Positions 25,381-33,431 of a DNA stretch of 64,000 nucleotides are shown here, piece after piece (position 1 is the first letter of the stretch; each line of letters begins with the position of its first letter). Position numbers and translations under genes: made by a program. Below the pieces are notes generated by a model, which had not been told where the DNA came from, did no database searches, and saw nothing but the letters and a program-made list of their open reading frames with translations. The stretch is from Mucilaginibacter geliditolerans (GTDB taxonomy: Bacteria > Bacteroidota > Bacteroidia > Sphingobacteriales > Sphingobacteriaceae), in contig NZ_JACHBY010000011.1 in assembly GCF_014200495.1 (NCBI RefSeq), positions 1 to 64,000 on the forward strand. Direction: 5' to 3'.

Positions 25381-26592
25381 ATGAATATCCCGGTATATTT
25401 AGATAATAACGCTACTACGCCAATGGACCCACGGGTACTGGAAGCCATGTTGCCGTATTTTGTTGAAAAATTTGGTAACGCGGCAAGCCGTAACCACCCA
25501 TTTGGCTGGGTAGCCGAAGAAGCCGTTGACTACGCCCGCGAACAAGTGGCCAAATTGATAGGTGCAAGCGAAAAAGAGATCATCTTTACTTCAGGCGCTA
25601 CAGAATCAGACAACCTTGCTATTAAAGGTGTGTTCGAGATGTATAAAGAAAAAGGTAACCACATCATCACCACAGTTACTGAGCACAAAGCTGTGCTTGA
25701 TGCCTGCAAACACGTTGAGAAATTGGGTGGTAAAGTAACCTATCTTGGTGTTAAAGAAGATGGTTTGGTAGATCTTGCCGAACTTGAAGCAGCAATGACA
25801 CCTGATACCATTTTGGTTTCGATCATGTATGGTAACAACGAGATTGGTGTTATACAACCTATAAGAGAAATTGCGGCTATTGCCCACAAGCATGGTGCTT
25901 TAATGATGACAGATGCTGTACAGGCCGTTGGTAAGATCCCGGTTGATGTTAATGCTGATGGTATTGACCTTTTGGCATTATCGGCACATAAAATATACGG
26001 CCCTAAAGGTGTTGGCGCATTATACGTTCGCCGTAAAGGACCACGTGTTAAAGTTACCGCCCAAATGGACGGTGGCGGCCACGAGCGCGGTATGCGTTCA
26101 GGCACATTAAACGTACCGGGCATTGTTGGCTTAGGTAAAGCCTGCGAACTTTGTATGCAGGAAATGGAAAGCGAAGCAAAACGTTTATCAGCTTTACGCG
26201 ATAAATTACAAGCAGCGTTAACCGTGTTGGAAGAAAGCTATGTAAATGGCAACCAGGAGCACCGTTTACCGCATGTAGCCAATATCAGCTTTAAATATGT
26301 TGAAGGTGAAGGCTTAATGATGGCGATGAAAGACCTGGCTGTATCATCGGGTTCTGCCTGTACATCAGCTTCATTGGAGCCATCATATGTATTGAAGAGC
26401 TTAGGCCTGTCGGATGATCTGGCACACTCTTCTATCCGTTTCGGCTTAGGCAGGTTCACTACCGAAGAAGAAGTAGATTACGCAGTTGAAGTAACTAAAA
26501 AATCAGTTACCCACCTGCGCGAACTATCACCACTTTGGGAAATGTTCAAAGAAGGTATCGACCTCGACTCAATTGAGTGGGCGGAACATTAA
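25381..26592 (+). CDS. iscS: Cysteine desulfurase IscS
   Basis: PLP enzyme supplying sulfur from cysteine for Fe-S cluster assembly. The PLP lysine is in [10 protein letters not shown] and the persulfide cysteine in [10 protein letters not shown]. Also intact are [29 protein letters not shown] and [19 protein letters not shown]. Length, 403 aa, matches the IscS group. It leads a short isc cluster with iscU and iscA on the same strand. Confidence 0.96.
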   Translation: MNIPVYLDNNATTPMDPRVLEAMLPYFVEKFGNAASRNHPFGWVAEEAVDYAREQVAKLIGASEKEIIFTSGATESDNLAIKGVFEMYKEKGNHIITTVTEHKAVLDACKHVEKLGGKVTYLGVKEDGLVDLAELEAAMTPDTILVSIMYGNNEIGVIQPIREIAAIAHKHGALMMTDAVQAVGKIPVDVNADGIDLLALSAHKIYGPKGVGALYVRRKGPRVKVTAQMDGGGHERGMRSGTLNVPGIVGLGKACELCMQEMESEAKRLSALRDKLQAALTVLEESYVNGNQEHRLPHVANISFKYVEGEGLMMAMKDLAVSSGSACTSASLEPSYVLKSLGLSDDLAHSSIRFGLGRFTTEEEVDYAVEVTKKSVTHLRELSPLWEMFKEGIDLDSIEWAEH

Positions 26593-26599
26593 TTTAATT

Positions 26600-26735
26600 T
26601 GAAGATGTGGGGATTTGAGAATTTGAAAATTACCGCATCACTTTAAAAATAACAAGAACACAAAATTTAGATTTATAATTGAAGATAGAAGTTAACATCT
26701 TCAAATTTTCAAATCACCAAATTAAAACATCAAAA
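26600..26735. repeat. AT-rich imperfect inverted repeat between iscS and iscU
   Basis: aatttgaagatgt near 26597-26610 and gatttgagaatttgaaaatt are mirrored by aacatcttcaaattttcaaatc near 26694-26715. This is a low-complexity dispersed spacer repeat and no ORF is seen. Confidence 0.6.
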
Positions 26736-26737
26736 AA

Positions 26738-27151
26738 ATGGCTTATTCAGATAAAGTAATTGATCACTACACTAACCCCCGCAATGTTGGCACCTTAGAT
26801 AAGGCCAGCCACAAAGTTGGAACAGGTTTAGTTGGTGCCCCTGAGTGCGGCGACGTTATGCGCCTGCAGATCCAGGTTGATGATAACAACGTTATAACCG
26901 ACGCTAAATTCAAAACATTTGGCTGCGGTTCGGCTATCGCATCATCATCATTAGCTACCGAATGGTTAAAAGGTAAAAGCATTGACGATGCCATGAAGAT
27001 TGACAACATGGATATCGTTGAAGAACTTGCCCTGCCACCGGTAAAAATTCACTGCTCGGTATTAGCAGAAGATGCTATTAAAGCAGCAATTAATGACTAC
27101 CGCGTTAAAAACGGCATGGAGCCGATAGCAAGCGAAAAAGTACATCATTAA
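26738..27151 (+). CDS. iscU: Fe-S cluster scaffold IscU
   Basis: Scaffold on which IscS sulfur and iron are assembled. The three cluster-ligand cysteines are visible in APECGDVM, TFGCGSAIAS and KIHCSVLAEDA, along with the Asp of GDVM. The HscA-recognition LPPVK is present (ALPPVKIHC). It is 137 aa, normal length. HscA/HscB genes are not nearby. Confidence 0.96.
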   Translation: MAYSDKVIDHYTNPRNVGTLDKASHKVGTGLVGAPECGDVMRLQIQVDDNNVITDAKFKTFGCGSAIASSSLATEWLKGKSIDDAMKIDNMDIVEELALPPVKIHCSVLAEDAIKAAINDYRVKNGMEPIASEKVHH

Positions 27152-27154
27152 TAA

Positions 27155-27262
27155 GTAGCAAGTATTTAGTATCAGGTATCAAGATTTTTATGCCCGGTAC
27201 TAAATGAACCAAGCAGAAGATTTCTGTCTTGATACTTGATACTAGCGACTAAATACTAAACA
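27155..27262. repeat. TATCAAG-type inverted repeat between iscU and iscA
   Basis: agtatttagtatcaggtatc and aagatt are mirrored by gtcttgatacttgatact and gactaaatactaaa. A related word (tcttgatacctgatacta) occurs at 36339-36356 before tsaB. Dispersed, non-coding. Confidence 0.65.
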
Positions 27263-27589
27263 ATGGTAACTGTAACAAATAAAGCAAAAGATAAGATAGA
27301 CCACCTCATGCAGGATTCGGGGCTCGATGCCTCTTATTTTCTGCGGGTATCTGTTCAGGGTGGCGGCTGCTCAGGTTTATCATACAATCTTGATTTTGAT
27401 AACGAAATAAAAAAGGGCGACCAGTTTTTCGAAGATCAGGGCGTACGTTTGGCATTGGACATGAAATCATTCCTGTACCTTGCCGGCACCGAGCTTGATT
27501 TTTCTGACGGACTAAACGGTAAAGGTTTCAACTTCCACAACCCCAACGCAACCCGCACCTGCGGCTGCGGCGAGAGTTTCTCGGTATAA
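27263..27589 (+). CDS. iscA: Fe-S cluster assembly A-type protein IscA
   Basis: A-type carrier/scaffold of 108 aa. The three conserved cysteines lie in GGCSGLSYNL and near the C-terminus in TCGCGESF. It completes the isc cluster, which is closed 22 nt later by a strong terminator. Confidence 0.95.
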   Translation: MVTVTNKAKDKIDHLMQDSGLDASYFLRVSVQGGGCSGLSYNLDFDNEIKKGDQFFEDQGVRLALDMKSFLYLAGTELDFSDGLNGKGFNFHNPNATRTCGCGESFSV

Positions 27590-27610
27590 TATTTACTGAA
27601 ACGATATATT

Positions 27611-27641
27611 AAAAAGAGGCATCTTTCGGATGCCTCTTTTT
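27611..27641 (+). terminator. isc operon terminator
   Basis: AAAAAGAGGCATC and GATGCCTCTTTTT form a perfect 13-bp stem with loop tttcg. Confidence 0.93.
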
Positions 27642-27670
27642 GTTTTAATTGTCTCCTGTATCTCTCCGCG

Positions 27671-28348
27671 CGTCATTGCGAGGTACGAAGCAATCCCCAA
27701 TTATGCAGAGCTACTATGCAGGTTTGAATATCGCGTGAAGTCGCTCATGGGCGCGGAGCACTAGTGTCGCGTCAATCATAAAATGTCGCTAGTCGTGAGC
27801 CTAAAGTCAAAAGTCACAGTCCCAAAAGAACGAAATCTGGCTTTAGACTTACGACGAAAGACTGTTGACACGACACTAGTTCTTTTGTCTTGACACAAGA
27901 GAACCAAAAAGTCAAGACAAAAAGATCCTTCCGCCCACAGGCAAAACACCCGGGCCCGCGCTTTTTGTCGGGCCTTTACACGCTTTTGATCACGGATGAT
28001 TTAAAGTCCTCTCCTTTGGAGAGGATTTAGGTGAGGCCTCCGTCAGTAGAACAGCTTCGGGTGAAAGCTGGCAAAACGATGGTGGCCTTGTGCGTAATGG
28101 CAGGGCATAGGAAATTTTTGCAGCGTATGGGGTAGTGTGCGCAATATGGCCGCAAACTTTTCCAGCCCAGGTTTTGCCTGATTTGCAGGGCAGTGGCTCT
28201 GTGCGGCAAAGAAGCATTTCGACTGACTTGATTTTTTGTTTCTTTTGTATCAAGACAAAAGAAATAGGCCTTAGCGGCTATGAGCGATACCATACGATAA
28301 GCAACCTTCTCTGTACAGTCTGGGATTGCTTCGTACCTCGCAATGACG
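27671..28348. repeat. About 680-bp composite element with long inverted ends
   Basis: The 870 bases from 27590 to 28462 hold no credible gene. The left end begins cgtcattgcgaggtacgaag and the right end is its complement (cttcgtacctcgcaatgacg). Inside, both ends carry gtcgctcatg/tatgagcgat words, then ttttgtcttgacacaag on the left mirrored by ttttgtatcaagacaaaag on the right. Thus roughly 150-200 bp at each end are inverted copies. A smaller hairpin element is inserted in the left arm. A one-armed relative is at 11231-11530. Confidence 0.75.
27760..27880. mobile_element. 121-bp MITE-like insertion with 16-bp terminal inverted repeats
   Basis: Ends actagtgtcgcgtcaa and ttgacacgacactagt match as inverted repeats at 15 of 16 positions. 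The interior is itself a long imperfect hairpin (gtcgtgagcctaaag against ctttagacttacgac). The related arm at 11.3 kb lacks this insert. A core without the ends occurs at 43935-44016. Non-coding, so any movement would need a transposase encoded elsewhere. Confidence 0.75.
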
Positions 28349-28425
28349 CTTGGATATAGTTTAAAGTTGCATAGCGGTGCAAACAAAATCAGCGTAATCC
28401 ATAATATCATTTAATAAAAATAAAT

Positions 28426-28433
28426 TAGCTTTG
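28426..28433 (+). promoter_or_regulatory. Possible -7 box of the acyl-CoA synthetase gene
   Basis: TAGCTTTG fits TAnnTTTG, 29 nt before the ATG. Confidence 0.4.
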
Positions 28434-28462
28434 TTAGCTAGTTAATTACCGATTATTCCGAA

Positions 28463-30376
28463 ATGAACATATCACCCGACATAAACACAGTCCCGAAATT
28501 TATACGCAATACCGTTGCCACTATACATCCCGAAACCCATCCTTTTCTTCAACATAAAGTAGGTAACGAGTGGGTTGTGATCAGCTATAAACAGGCTTTA
28601 GATAAAATTGATGCCATCTCGGCTTGGTTTCTTGAAATTGGCGTAAAAAAAGGCGACCGTCTAGCCCTCATCATCGAGAACGGTCCTGATTATGTATATT
28701 ACGATCAAGCTCTGCAACAAATAGGTGCTGTAAATACCTCCATCTACCCTACCCTTAGCGAAACCGAAATAGAATATATTTTAAATGATTCCGGCGCTAA
28801 AACATTAATAGTTGGTAACCCTTTCCTGCTGCGTAAAGTAGCTAAAATAGCCAACAACTGCCCCGAGCTTATCCGTATCATCCCCGCTTTTGATGATTTT
28901 GAAAAGAACCTGGGCAAAAACGCATTAAACGCCGGAGTTATCGGTTTTAAAGAGCTGATAGCAGAAGGCCTTACCTTGGTCAGCCAATACCGCTCAGCCA
29001 TTAACATAGCCCGTGAAGCTATTTTACCATCCGATCTTTCCTGTTTGATATATACCTCAGGCACCACAGGTACACCCAAAGGTGTAATGCTTACGCACTA
29101 CAATCTATGTGAGAACGTGCGTGTTTGCCTGTTGCAAATACCTGTAATTGAATCGAGCGATTTATTCCTGTCGTTCCTGCCGCTATCGCACGTATTTGAG
29201 CGCACCGCTACTTACCACGTTTGTTTAGCAGCCGGTTGCCAGATAGCCTTTGCGCAAAGCCTCGATCTTTTGGCAAAAAACATGAGCGAAGTTCGCCCTA
29301 CGGTAATGAATTGTGTGCCGCGTTTATTAGAGCGCATCCACGATAAAGCCATAAAAGGCGGCACCGAAGCGGGCGGCATGAAAGCCAAAATATTCCTGTG
29401 GGCATTAAAGATCGGCAGGGAATACCGCATAGCCAACGAGGCAGGTAAAAAAGCCGGACCGATATTAAGCTATCAATACAAAATAGCCGACAAGTTGGTA
29501 TTCAGCAAAATAAAGGAAAAAACCGGCGGTAGATTAAAGTTCATGATCTCGGGCGGTGGTGCTTTGCCCAAAAATATCGGTGAGTTTTTTGGCGACCTCG
29601 GTATTAAAGTATTAGAAGGCTTTGGACTTACTGAGACTTCCCCAGTTATGTCAGTAACTGAAAACGACAGGCAGGTTTATGGTACCGTGGGTCGTATTAT
29701 CCCCGGAATCGAAGTAGGTATCCAAAATGTAGAAACCCGCCAGATCTACACCGTACAAACCTATGATACCTTTAGCGAGAACTACCAGTCGGAAGAAGGA
29801 GAGATCATTGTACGTGGCCATTGCGTAATGAAGGGCTACTGGAATAAACCAGAGGAAACCGCCGCTGCTATCGACCCTGAAGGCTGGTTCCACACCGGTG
29901 ATATAGGCCGCTTTTTTAAAGGCAACCTGCAAATTACTGATCGCCTTAAAAATATGTTGGTGAATGCCTACGGTAAAAATATATATCCTACACCGGTTGA
30001 GAATACCTATTTGAAAAGTCCGCGTATTGAGGGCGTATTTTTGATTGGCGATAAACGCGAATATGTTACCGCTATCATCATCCCGGCAAGGGAAAGTTTA
30101 CAGGAAACTTTTGGTTTAACTGATGATTTCTTCAACCAAAAAGACCTGTTCATCAACGAAAAGGAAATAACCGACTGGATAGGCCAGGACATCCGCCGCC
30201 TGTCGAACGAATTAGCCAAGTTTGAGCGCATCAAAGGCTTTAAAGTAAAACGCAATCCATTCAGCATGGATGAAGGCGAAATAACCCCCACCATGAAAGC
30301 CAAACGCAAAGTAATAGAAAAGAAGTACGCCGGCGATATTGACGAGATGTATCTGCAGGAAGCAGATGCGGATTAA
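28463..30376 (+). CDS. Long-chain acyl-CoA synthetase (AMP-forming)
   Basis: Activates fatty acids to acyl-CoA through an acyl-adenylate. The AMP-binding P-loop is YTSGTTGTPKGVMLTHYNL (near residue 197). Also present are FLPLSHVFERTATYHV, GFGLTETSPVMSV, and GWFHTGDIGRFFKGNLQITDRLKN with the adenylating-enzyme aspartate. The C-terminal ITPTMKAKRKVIEKKY contains the catalytic-lysine region. The 637-aa FadD15/FACS-like layout is complete. Single gene, flanked by repeats. Confidence 0.93.
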   Translation: MNISPDINTVPKFIRNTVATIHPETHPFLQHKVGNEWVVISYKQALDKIDAISAWFLEIGVKKGDRLALIIENGPDYVYYDQALQQIGAVNTSIYPTLSETEIEYILNDSGAKTLIVGNPFLLRKVAKIANNCPELIRIIPAFDDFEKNLGKNALNAGVIGFKELIAEGLTLVSQYRSAINIAREAILPSDLSCLIYTSGTTGTPKGVMLTHYNLCENVRVCLLQIPVIESSDLFLSFLPLSHVFERTATYHVCLAAGCQIAFAQSLDLLAKNMSEVRPTVMNCVPRLLERIHDKAIKGGTEAGGMKAKIFLWALKIGREYRIANEAGKKAGPILSYQYKIADKLVFSKIKEKTGGRLKFMISGGGALPKNIGEFFGDLGIKVLEGFGLTETSPVMSVTENDRQVYGTVGRIIPGIEVGIQNVETRQIYTVQTYDTFSENYQSEEGEIIVRGHCVMKGYWNKPEETAAAIDPEGWFHTGDIGRFFKGNLQITDRLKNMLVNAYGKNIYPTPVENTYLKSPRIEGVFLIGDKREYVTAIIIPARESLQETFGLTDDFFNQKDLFINEKEITDWIGQDIRRLSNELAKFERIKGFKVKRNPFSMDEGEITPTMKAKRKVIEKKYAGDIDEMYLQEADAD

Positions 30377-30407
30377 ATAACCCCGGATTTAACAGATTTC
30401 TTCAAAG

Positions 30408-30504
30408 CGTCATTGCGAGGTACGAAGCAATCTCTACGTAAGCAGGTCGAACATTTCAATTTGCTCTGTATAGTTTAGAGATTGCTTCGTACCTCGCAAT
30501 GACG
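30408..30504. repeat. Complete GAGGTACGAAG hairpin repeat, long-loop form
   Basis: cgtcattgcgaggtacgaag and its complement cttcgtacctcgcaatgacg enclose a longer centre (gtaagcaggtcgaac, then gctctgtatagtt). Confidence 0.92.
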
Positions 30505-30518
30505 CTTCTTTTTATACT

Positions 30519-30569
30519 GGCTTCAGTCTGCGACTGAAGCCTCAAGATCAAGAGAGTTTGCAACTCTCT
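30519..30569. repeat. Two adjacent perfect short hairpins
   Basis: GGCTTCAGTC-TGC-GACTGAAGCC at 30519-30541, then AGAGAGTT-TGC-AACTCTCT at 30551-30569, both with a TGC loop. They lie between the convergent acyl-CoA synthetase and SDR genes. They may act as terminators, but T runs are weak. Confidence 0.75.
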
Positions 30570-30576
30570 CAACCAA

Positions 30577-31314
30577 TTACCACGGGCTCACCCCCGTTTC
30601 CGGGTTATTATCATCACTAAAGAACCCTCCCGTAGGGCCATCAGCTCCAATTGTAGCATATTTAACTAAGCGCGCTGCGGCATCTTCAACAGTACCGGGG
30701 CCGTTGTGGTGGTTAAAATCTGTTTTAGTATAACCAGGATCAACCGCGTTTACTTTAAAGGCGGTATCCTTAAGTTCATAAGCCAAAACAATGGTATAAG
30801 CGTTCAACGCTGATTTTGACGGACCGTAAGCCGCACTCTTGTATGGATAATATTTCCACGAAGGGTCGCTGTGTAAGGTAAGCGATCCCAGGCCCGAGGT
30901 AACGTTCACGATCCTGGGCTCGTCAGATTTTTTAAGCAGATCCAAAAAAGCTTTGGTTACATCTATCACCCCGAAGAAATTAGTGGCAAATACCTCGCGG
31001 GCTATATCAGTATCCATAGTAAGCGCGTTCTGCGGAAACCCACCGCTAATACCCGCGTTATTGATCAGCACATCTAATGAATCTAATTTAGTACCCATCA
31101 CTTCACGTGCTTTGGTGATAGACTCAAGATTACTTACATCAATTTGTAAAGGCTCCACATTGGTAAGGCCCTCAGACTTTAATTCAGCTACTGCCTCTTC
31201 GCCGTTCTTAAGGTCGCGGCTACCTAAATAAACGTAATATCCTTTGGCTAATAATTGCCTGGCTGCTTCAAAGCCAATGCTTTTATTGGCGCCTGTTATC
31301 AATACTGTTTTCAT
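30577..31314 (-). CDS. Short-chain dehydrogenase/reductase
   Basis: A 245-aa classical SDR. The NAD(P)-binding TGANKSIGFEAA is at residues 7-18. NNAGIS follows, then the Ser of NVTSGLGS and the catalytic YxxxK in AYGPSKSALN. Arg33 in LGSRDLK hints at NADP preference. It lies 2 nt after the SnoaL-like gene in a probable two-gene operon. Substrate unknown. Confidence 0.92.
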   Translation of the reverse strand: MKTVLITGANKSIGFEAARQLLAKGYYVYLGSRDLKNGEEAVAELKSEGLTNVEPLQIDVSNLESITKAREVMGTKLDSLDVLINNAGISGGFPQNALTMDTDIAREVFATNFFGVIDVTKAFLDLLKKSDEPRIVNVTSGLGSLTLHSDPSWKYYPYKSAAYGPSKSALNAYTIVLAYELKDTAFKVNAVDPGYTKTDFNHHNGPGTVEDAAARLVKYATIGADGPTGGFFSDDNNPETGVSPW

Positions 31315-31316
31315 AA

Positions 31317-31745
31317 TTATCTGTTATTTGCTTTTGCTGATTTATCAATCATATCCTGTATATCCCTCATGCTCCAATGCTCGGTATATTGCCCGTTTTT
31401 AAGGGTAATGATATCTATTATGTTTATAGCCACCTGTTCGCCGCTGGGTGCTACGCCCATAAAGCTGCCAACTTGCGTGCCGTAAATAGTTTTGCGCGTC
31501 ACCACCTTATCGTTCTCAATAACCTGATCGTGTATTTGCACACTTATGCCGGTTAAGGCTTTGTGCATCATGTTAATAGTAAAGTCGATTATGCCTTGCG
31601 GACCGTTTGGCGTACCCGGAGGCGCTGTATAATTAATAAATTCGGGAGAGATGAGTTCATTGATGGCATTGATACTGCCATTTTCAAGCACTTCCTTATT
31701 AAAGCGAAGTACTGTAGCTTTATTCAATTCTTCTTGTGCTGTCAT
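31317..31745 (-). CDS. SnoaL-like (NTF2-fold) polyketide-cyclase-type protein
   Basis: A 142-aa protein with an NTF2-like fold. Typical SnoaL/ester-cyclase segments are FNKEVLENGSINAINELISPEFINY, VTRKTIYGTQVGSFMGVAPSG and GQYTEHWSMRDIQDMI. Probably a small lyase/isomerase or binding protein; substrate unknown. Directly upstream of the SDR gene and downstream of an AraC-type regulator on the same strand. Confidence 0.87.
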   Translation of the reverse strand: MTAQEELNKATVLRFNKEVLENGSINAINELISPEFINYTAPPGTPNGPQGIIDFTINMMHKALTGISVQIHDQVIENDKVVTRKTIYGTQVGSFMGVAPSGEQVAINIIDIITLKNGQYTEHWSMRDIQDMIDKSAKANNR

Positions 31746-31821
31746 TACTTATATGTGTATGGTTTAAACACAGCACAAAAGTAAGCGGCTATAAAAATTG
31801 CAGATAGTACTTAAACAGGCA

Positions 31822-32715
31822 TTAATGGTACAAATGCCGGGTGGTCTTTCTGTAATCGGCCGGTGTTTGCTCAGCAAGGCGTTTAAAAAAACGGTTAAAG
31901 TACGATGCATCTTCAAAACCCAGCTCAAAAGCTATCTCTTTAATAGAGTGATCGGTATGGAAAAGTAAGCGTTTAGCCTCCAGTTCCAAACGCTCATGAA
32001 TGTGTTCCATAGCGGTTTTGCCGCTTTGTTTTTTCACTACTTCGCTCAAATGTCCGGCTGTTATATTCAGCATATCAGCATAAGCGGCTACGTCATGTAT
32101 CTCTTTATAATCGTCTTCTATTCGGGCCAGGTATTTTTTTAACAACAGCTTTTCCGGCGTCTGGTCGGCGTTAGTAAACTGCTCGGTGTATAAACGGCTC
32201 AGGTAAATAAGCAGCACCTGCATATAAGCAACCAGCATACTGTTTTTCCAGCTGTGTTTAGCGTTATATTCAGTATGGATCTTGTTTAGCATATCCTCTA
32301 TAAAAACTATATCATCACTACTTAAACTAAGTTCGTGCCCGTTATGGCGGTTTTGTATAATGGGTAATTGCTTTAAAAAGCCATTCTCTTCCATGGCCAA
32401 AAACTCATCGGTAAAATTAATGGCCGAGCCGGTAAATGGCTTGGCTTCCACCTTTAAATGCACCTGGTGCGGTACGCTAAAATAAAAGGTATCGGGCCTT
32501 GAAGTGTACAGGGTCATATCAATCCAATGCCTGCTGGTACCTTGTTTTACAAATACAAAAAAATAATAATCCTTACGGTGCGGCACCAGCATATCGGCTT
32601 TATGGTACCTTACACTGCCCGTGCTTTTCACGATCTTGAACATTTTATTGCCTGTGGCCACATCCTCTTCAAAAGCATATTTTGGGATTACCGTTTCGGC
32701 GCTGAGTGTATTCAT
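31822..32715 (-). CDS. AraC-family transcriptional regulator
   Basis: A 297-aa protein. The N-terminal cupin-like sensor domain (about 30-150) includes HRKDYYFFVFVKQGTSRHW. A C-terminal double helix-turn-helix (about 195-292) includes AAYADMLNITAGHLSEVVKKQ and ELGFEDASYFNRFFKRLAEQTPADYRK. It lies directly upstream of the SnoaL-SDR pair on the same strand and is a good candidate for their regulator. Confidence 0.92.
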   Translation of the reverse strand: MNTLSAETVIPKYAFEEDVATGNKMFKIVKSTGSVRYHKADMLVPHRKDYYFFVFVKQGTSRHWIDMTLYTSRPDTFYFSVPHQVHLKVEAKPFTGSAINFTDEFLAMEENGFLKQLPIIQNRHNGHELSLSSDDIVFIEDMLNKIHTEYNAKHSWKNSMLVAYMQVLLIYLSRLYTEQFTNADQTPEKLLLKKYLARIEDDYKEIHDVAAYADMLNITAGHLSEVVKKQSGKTAMEHIHERLELEAKRLLFHTDHSIKEIAFELGFEDASYFNRFFKRLAEQTPADYRKTTRHLYH

Positions 32716-32799
32716 ATTACAAAGCTAAAGATTTTTGACTAAGCGATTGATAATTGACAACAACGATTGCCTGATATATAATTTCAGGTAATTTTTGAT

Positions 32800-32807
32800 T
32801 AAATTTG
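32800..32807 (+). promoter_or_regulatory. -7 box of the toxin-antitoxin operon
   Basis: TAAATTTG fits TAnnTTTG and lies 41 nt before the antitoxin ATG. Confidence 0.5.
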
Positions 32808-32811
32808 TATT

Positions 32812-32835
32812 GACAGATCTTTATAAATGGCTGTC
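32812..32835. promoter_or_regulatory. Possible autoregulatory operator of the toxin-antitoxin operon
   Basis: GACAG and CTGTC, 14 bases apart, form an inverted repeat just downstream of the predicted -7 box. This position suits repression by an antitoxin or toxin-antitoxin complex. Short arms, so weak evidence. Confidence 0.35.
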
Positions 32836-32848
32836 TAATTAAAAAAGC

Positions 32849-33067
32849 ATGAAAACACTAACAGTAAATATTGAAGATACCTTATCGGAAAAAGCAATTA
32901 CAGCTGTTTTAGATGCACTTAAATTGGATTATGAAATTGATGAATCTACCGATGAAACTGAACGCATCAAAGCTAATCCTTACTTAGCCGATAAATTAAC
33001 CCAAGGCAGAAAAGATATGGAAGAGGGCAAAGGCACTAACATATCTATTGATGACCTATGGAAATAA
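32849..33067 (+). CDS. Putative type II antitoxin
   Basis: A 72-aa acidic protein (MKTLTVNIEDTLSEKAITAVL) ending NISIDDLWK. Its 3' end overlaps the YoeB-like toxin start by 10 bp, the usual order and coupling for toxin-antitoxin genes. It resembles short Bacteroidota antitoxins with a predicted beta-helix N-terminus, but no DNA-binding motif is obvious. Confidence 0.8.
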   Translation: MKTLTVNIEDTLSEKAITAVLDALKLDYEIDESTDETERIKANPYLADKLTQGRKDMEEGKGTNISIDDLWK

Positions 33068-33315
33068 TCTACCAGCCGAAAGCTTTAGATGATTTAAAAT
33101 ATTGGAAGAAATCTGGTCAAAAACAGATCCAGGAAAAAATAACTATTCTGCTCCAATCCATCATCGAAACTCCGTTTGAAGGTATTGGAAAACCCGAGCC
33201 TCTAAAGTATGATTGGAGTGGCATGTGGTCACGTCGCATCAATAATGAGCATAGATTGATATACGAACTTAGAGACGATAAAATCCACGTTTATTCGCTG
33301 AAAGATCATTATTAG
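33058..33315 (+). CDS. YoeB/Txe-family toxin
   Basis: An 85-aa RelE-superfamily mRNA interferase. Diagnostic segments are [53 protein letters not shown] and a C-terminal HVYSLKDHY, including the general-acid His and terminal Tyr positions. Known family members cleave ribosome-bound mRNA. Full length and apparently intact. Confidence 0.92.
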   Translation: MEIIYQPKALDDLKYWKKSGQKQIQEKITILLQSIIETPFEGIGKPEPLKYDWSGMWSRRINNEHRLIYELRDDKIHVYSLKDHY

Positions 33316-33397
33316 TTAACTTACCCCTGCGTAAAGGTGTGGCATTTCGTCACACGTTATCAATACACATTAATACACAGAAATACACATTATTTCC

Positions 33398-33405
33398 TAT
33401 TTTTG
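33398..33405 (+). promoter_or_regulatory. -7 box of lysS
   Basis: TATTTTTG fits TAnnTTTG, 26 nt before the lysS ATG. Confidence 0.6.
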
Positions 33406-33431
33406 CAAACTTATTAAGTACACCGTTTTAT

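Noticed and set aside
28027..28410. 127-aa minus-strand ORF with [11 protein letters not shown] and similar text
   Set aside because: It is a reading of the composite repeat and its hairpin arms; the same peptide words arise wherever the repeat occurs, so it is not a gene.
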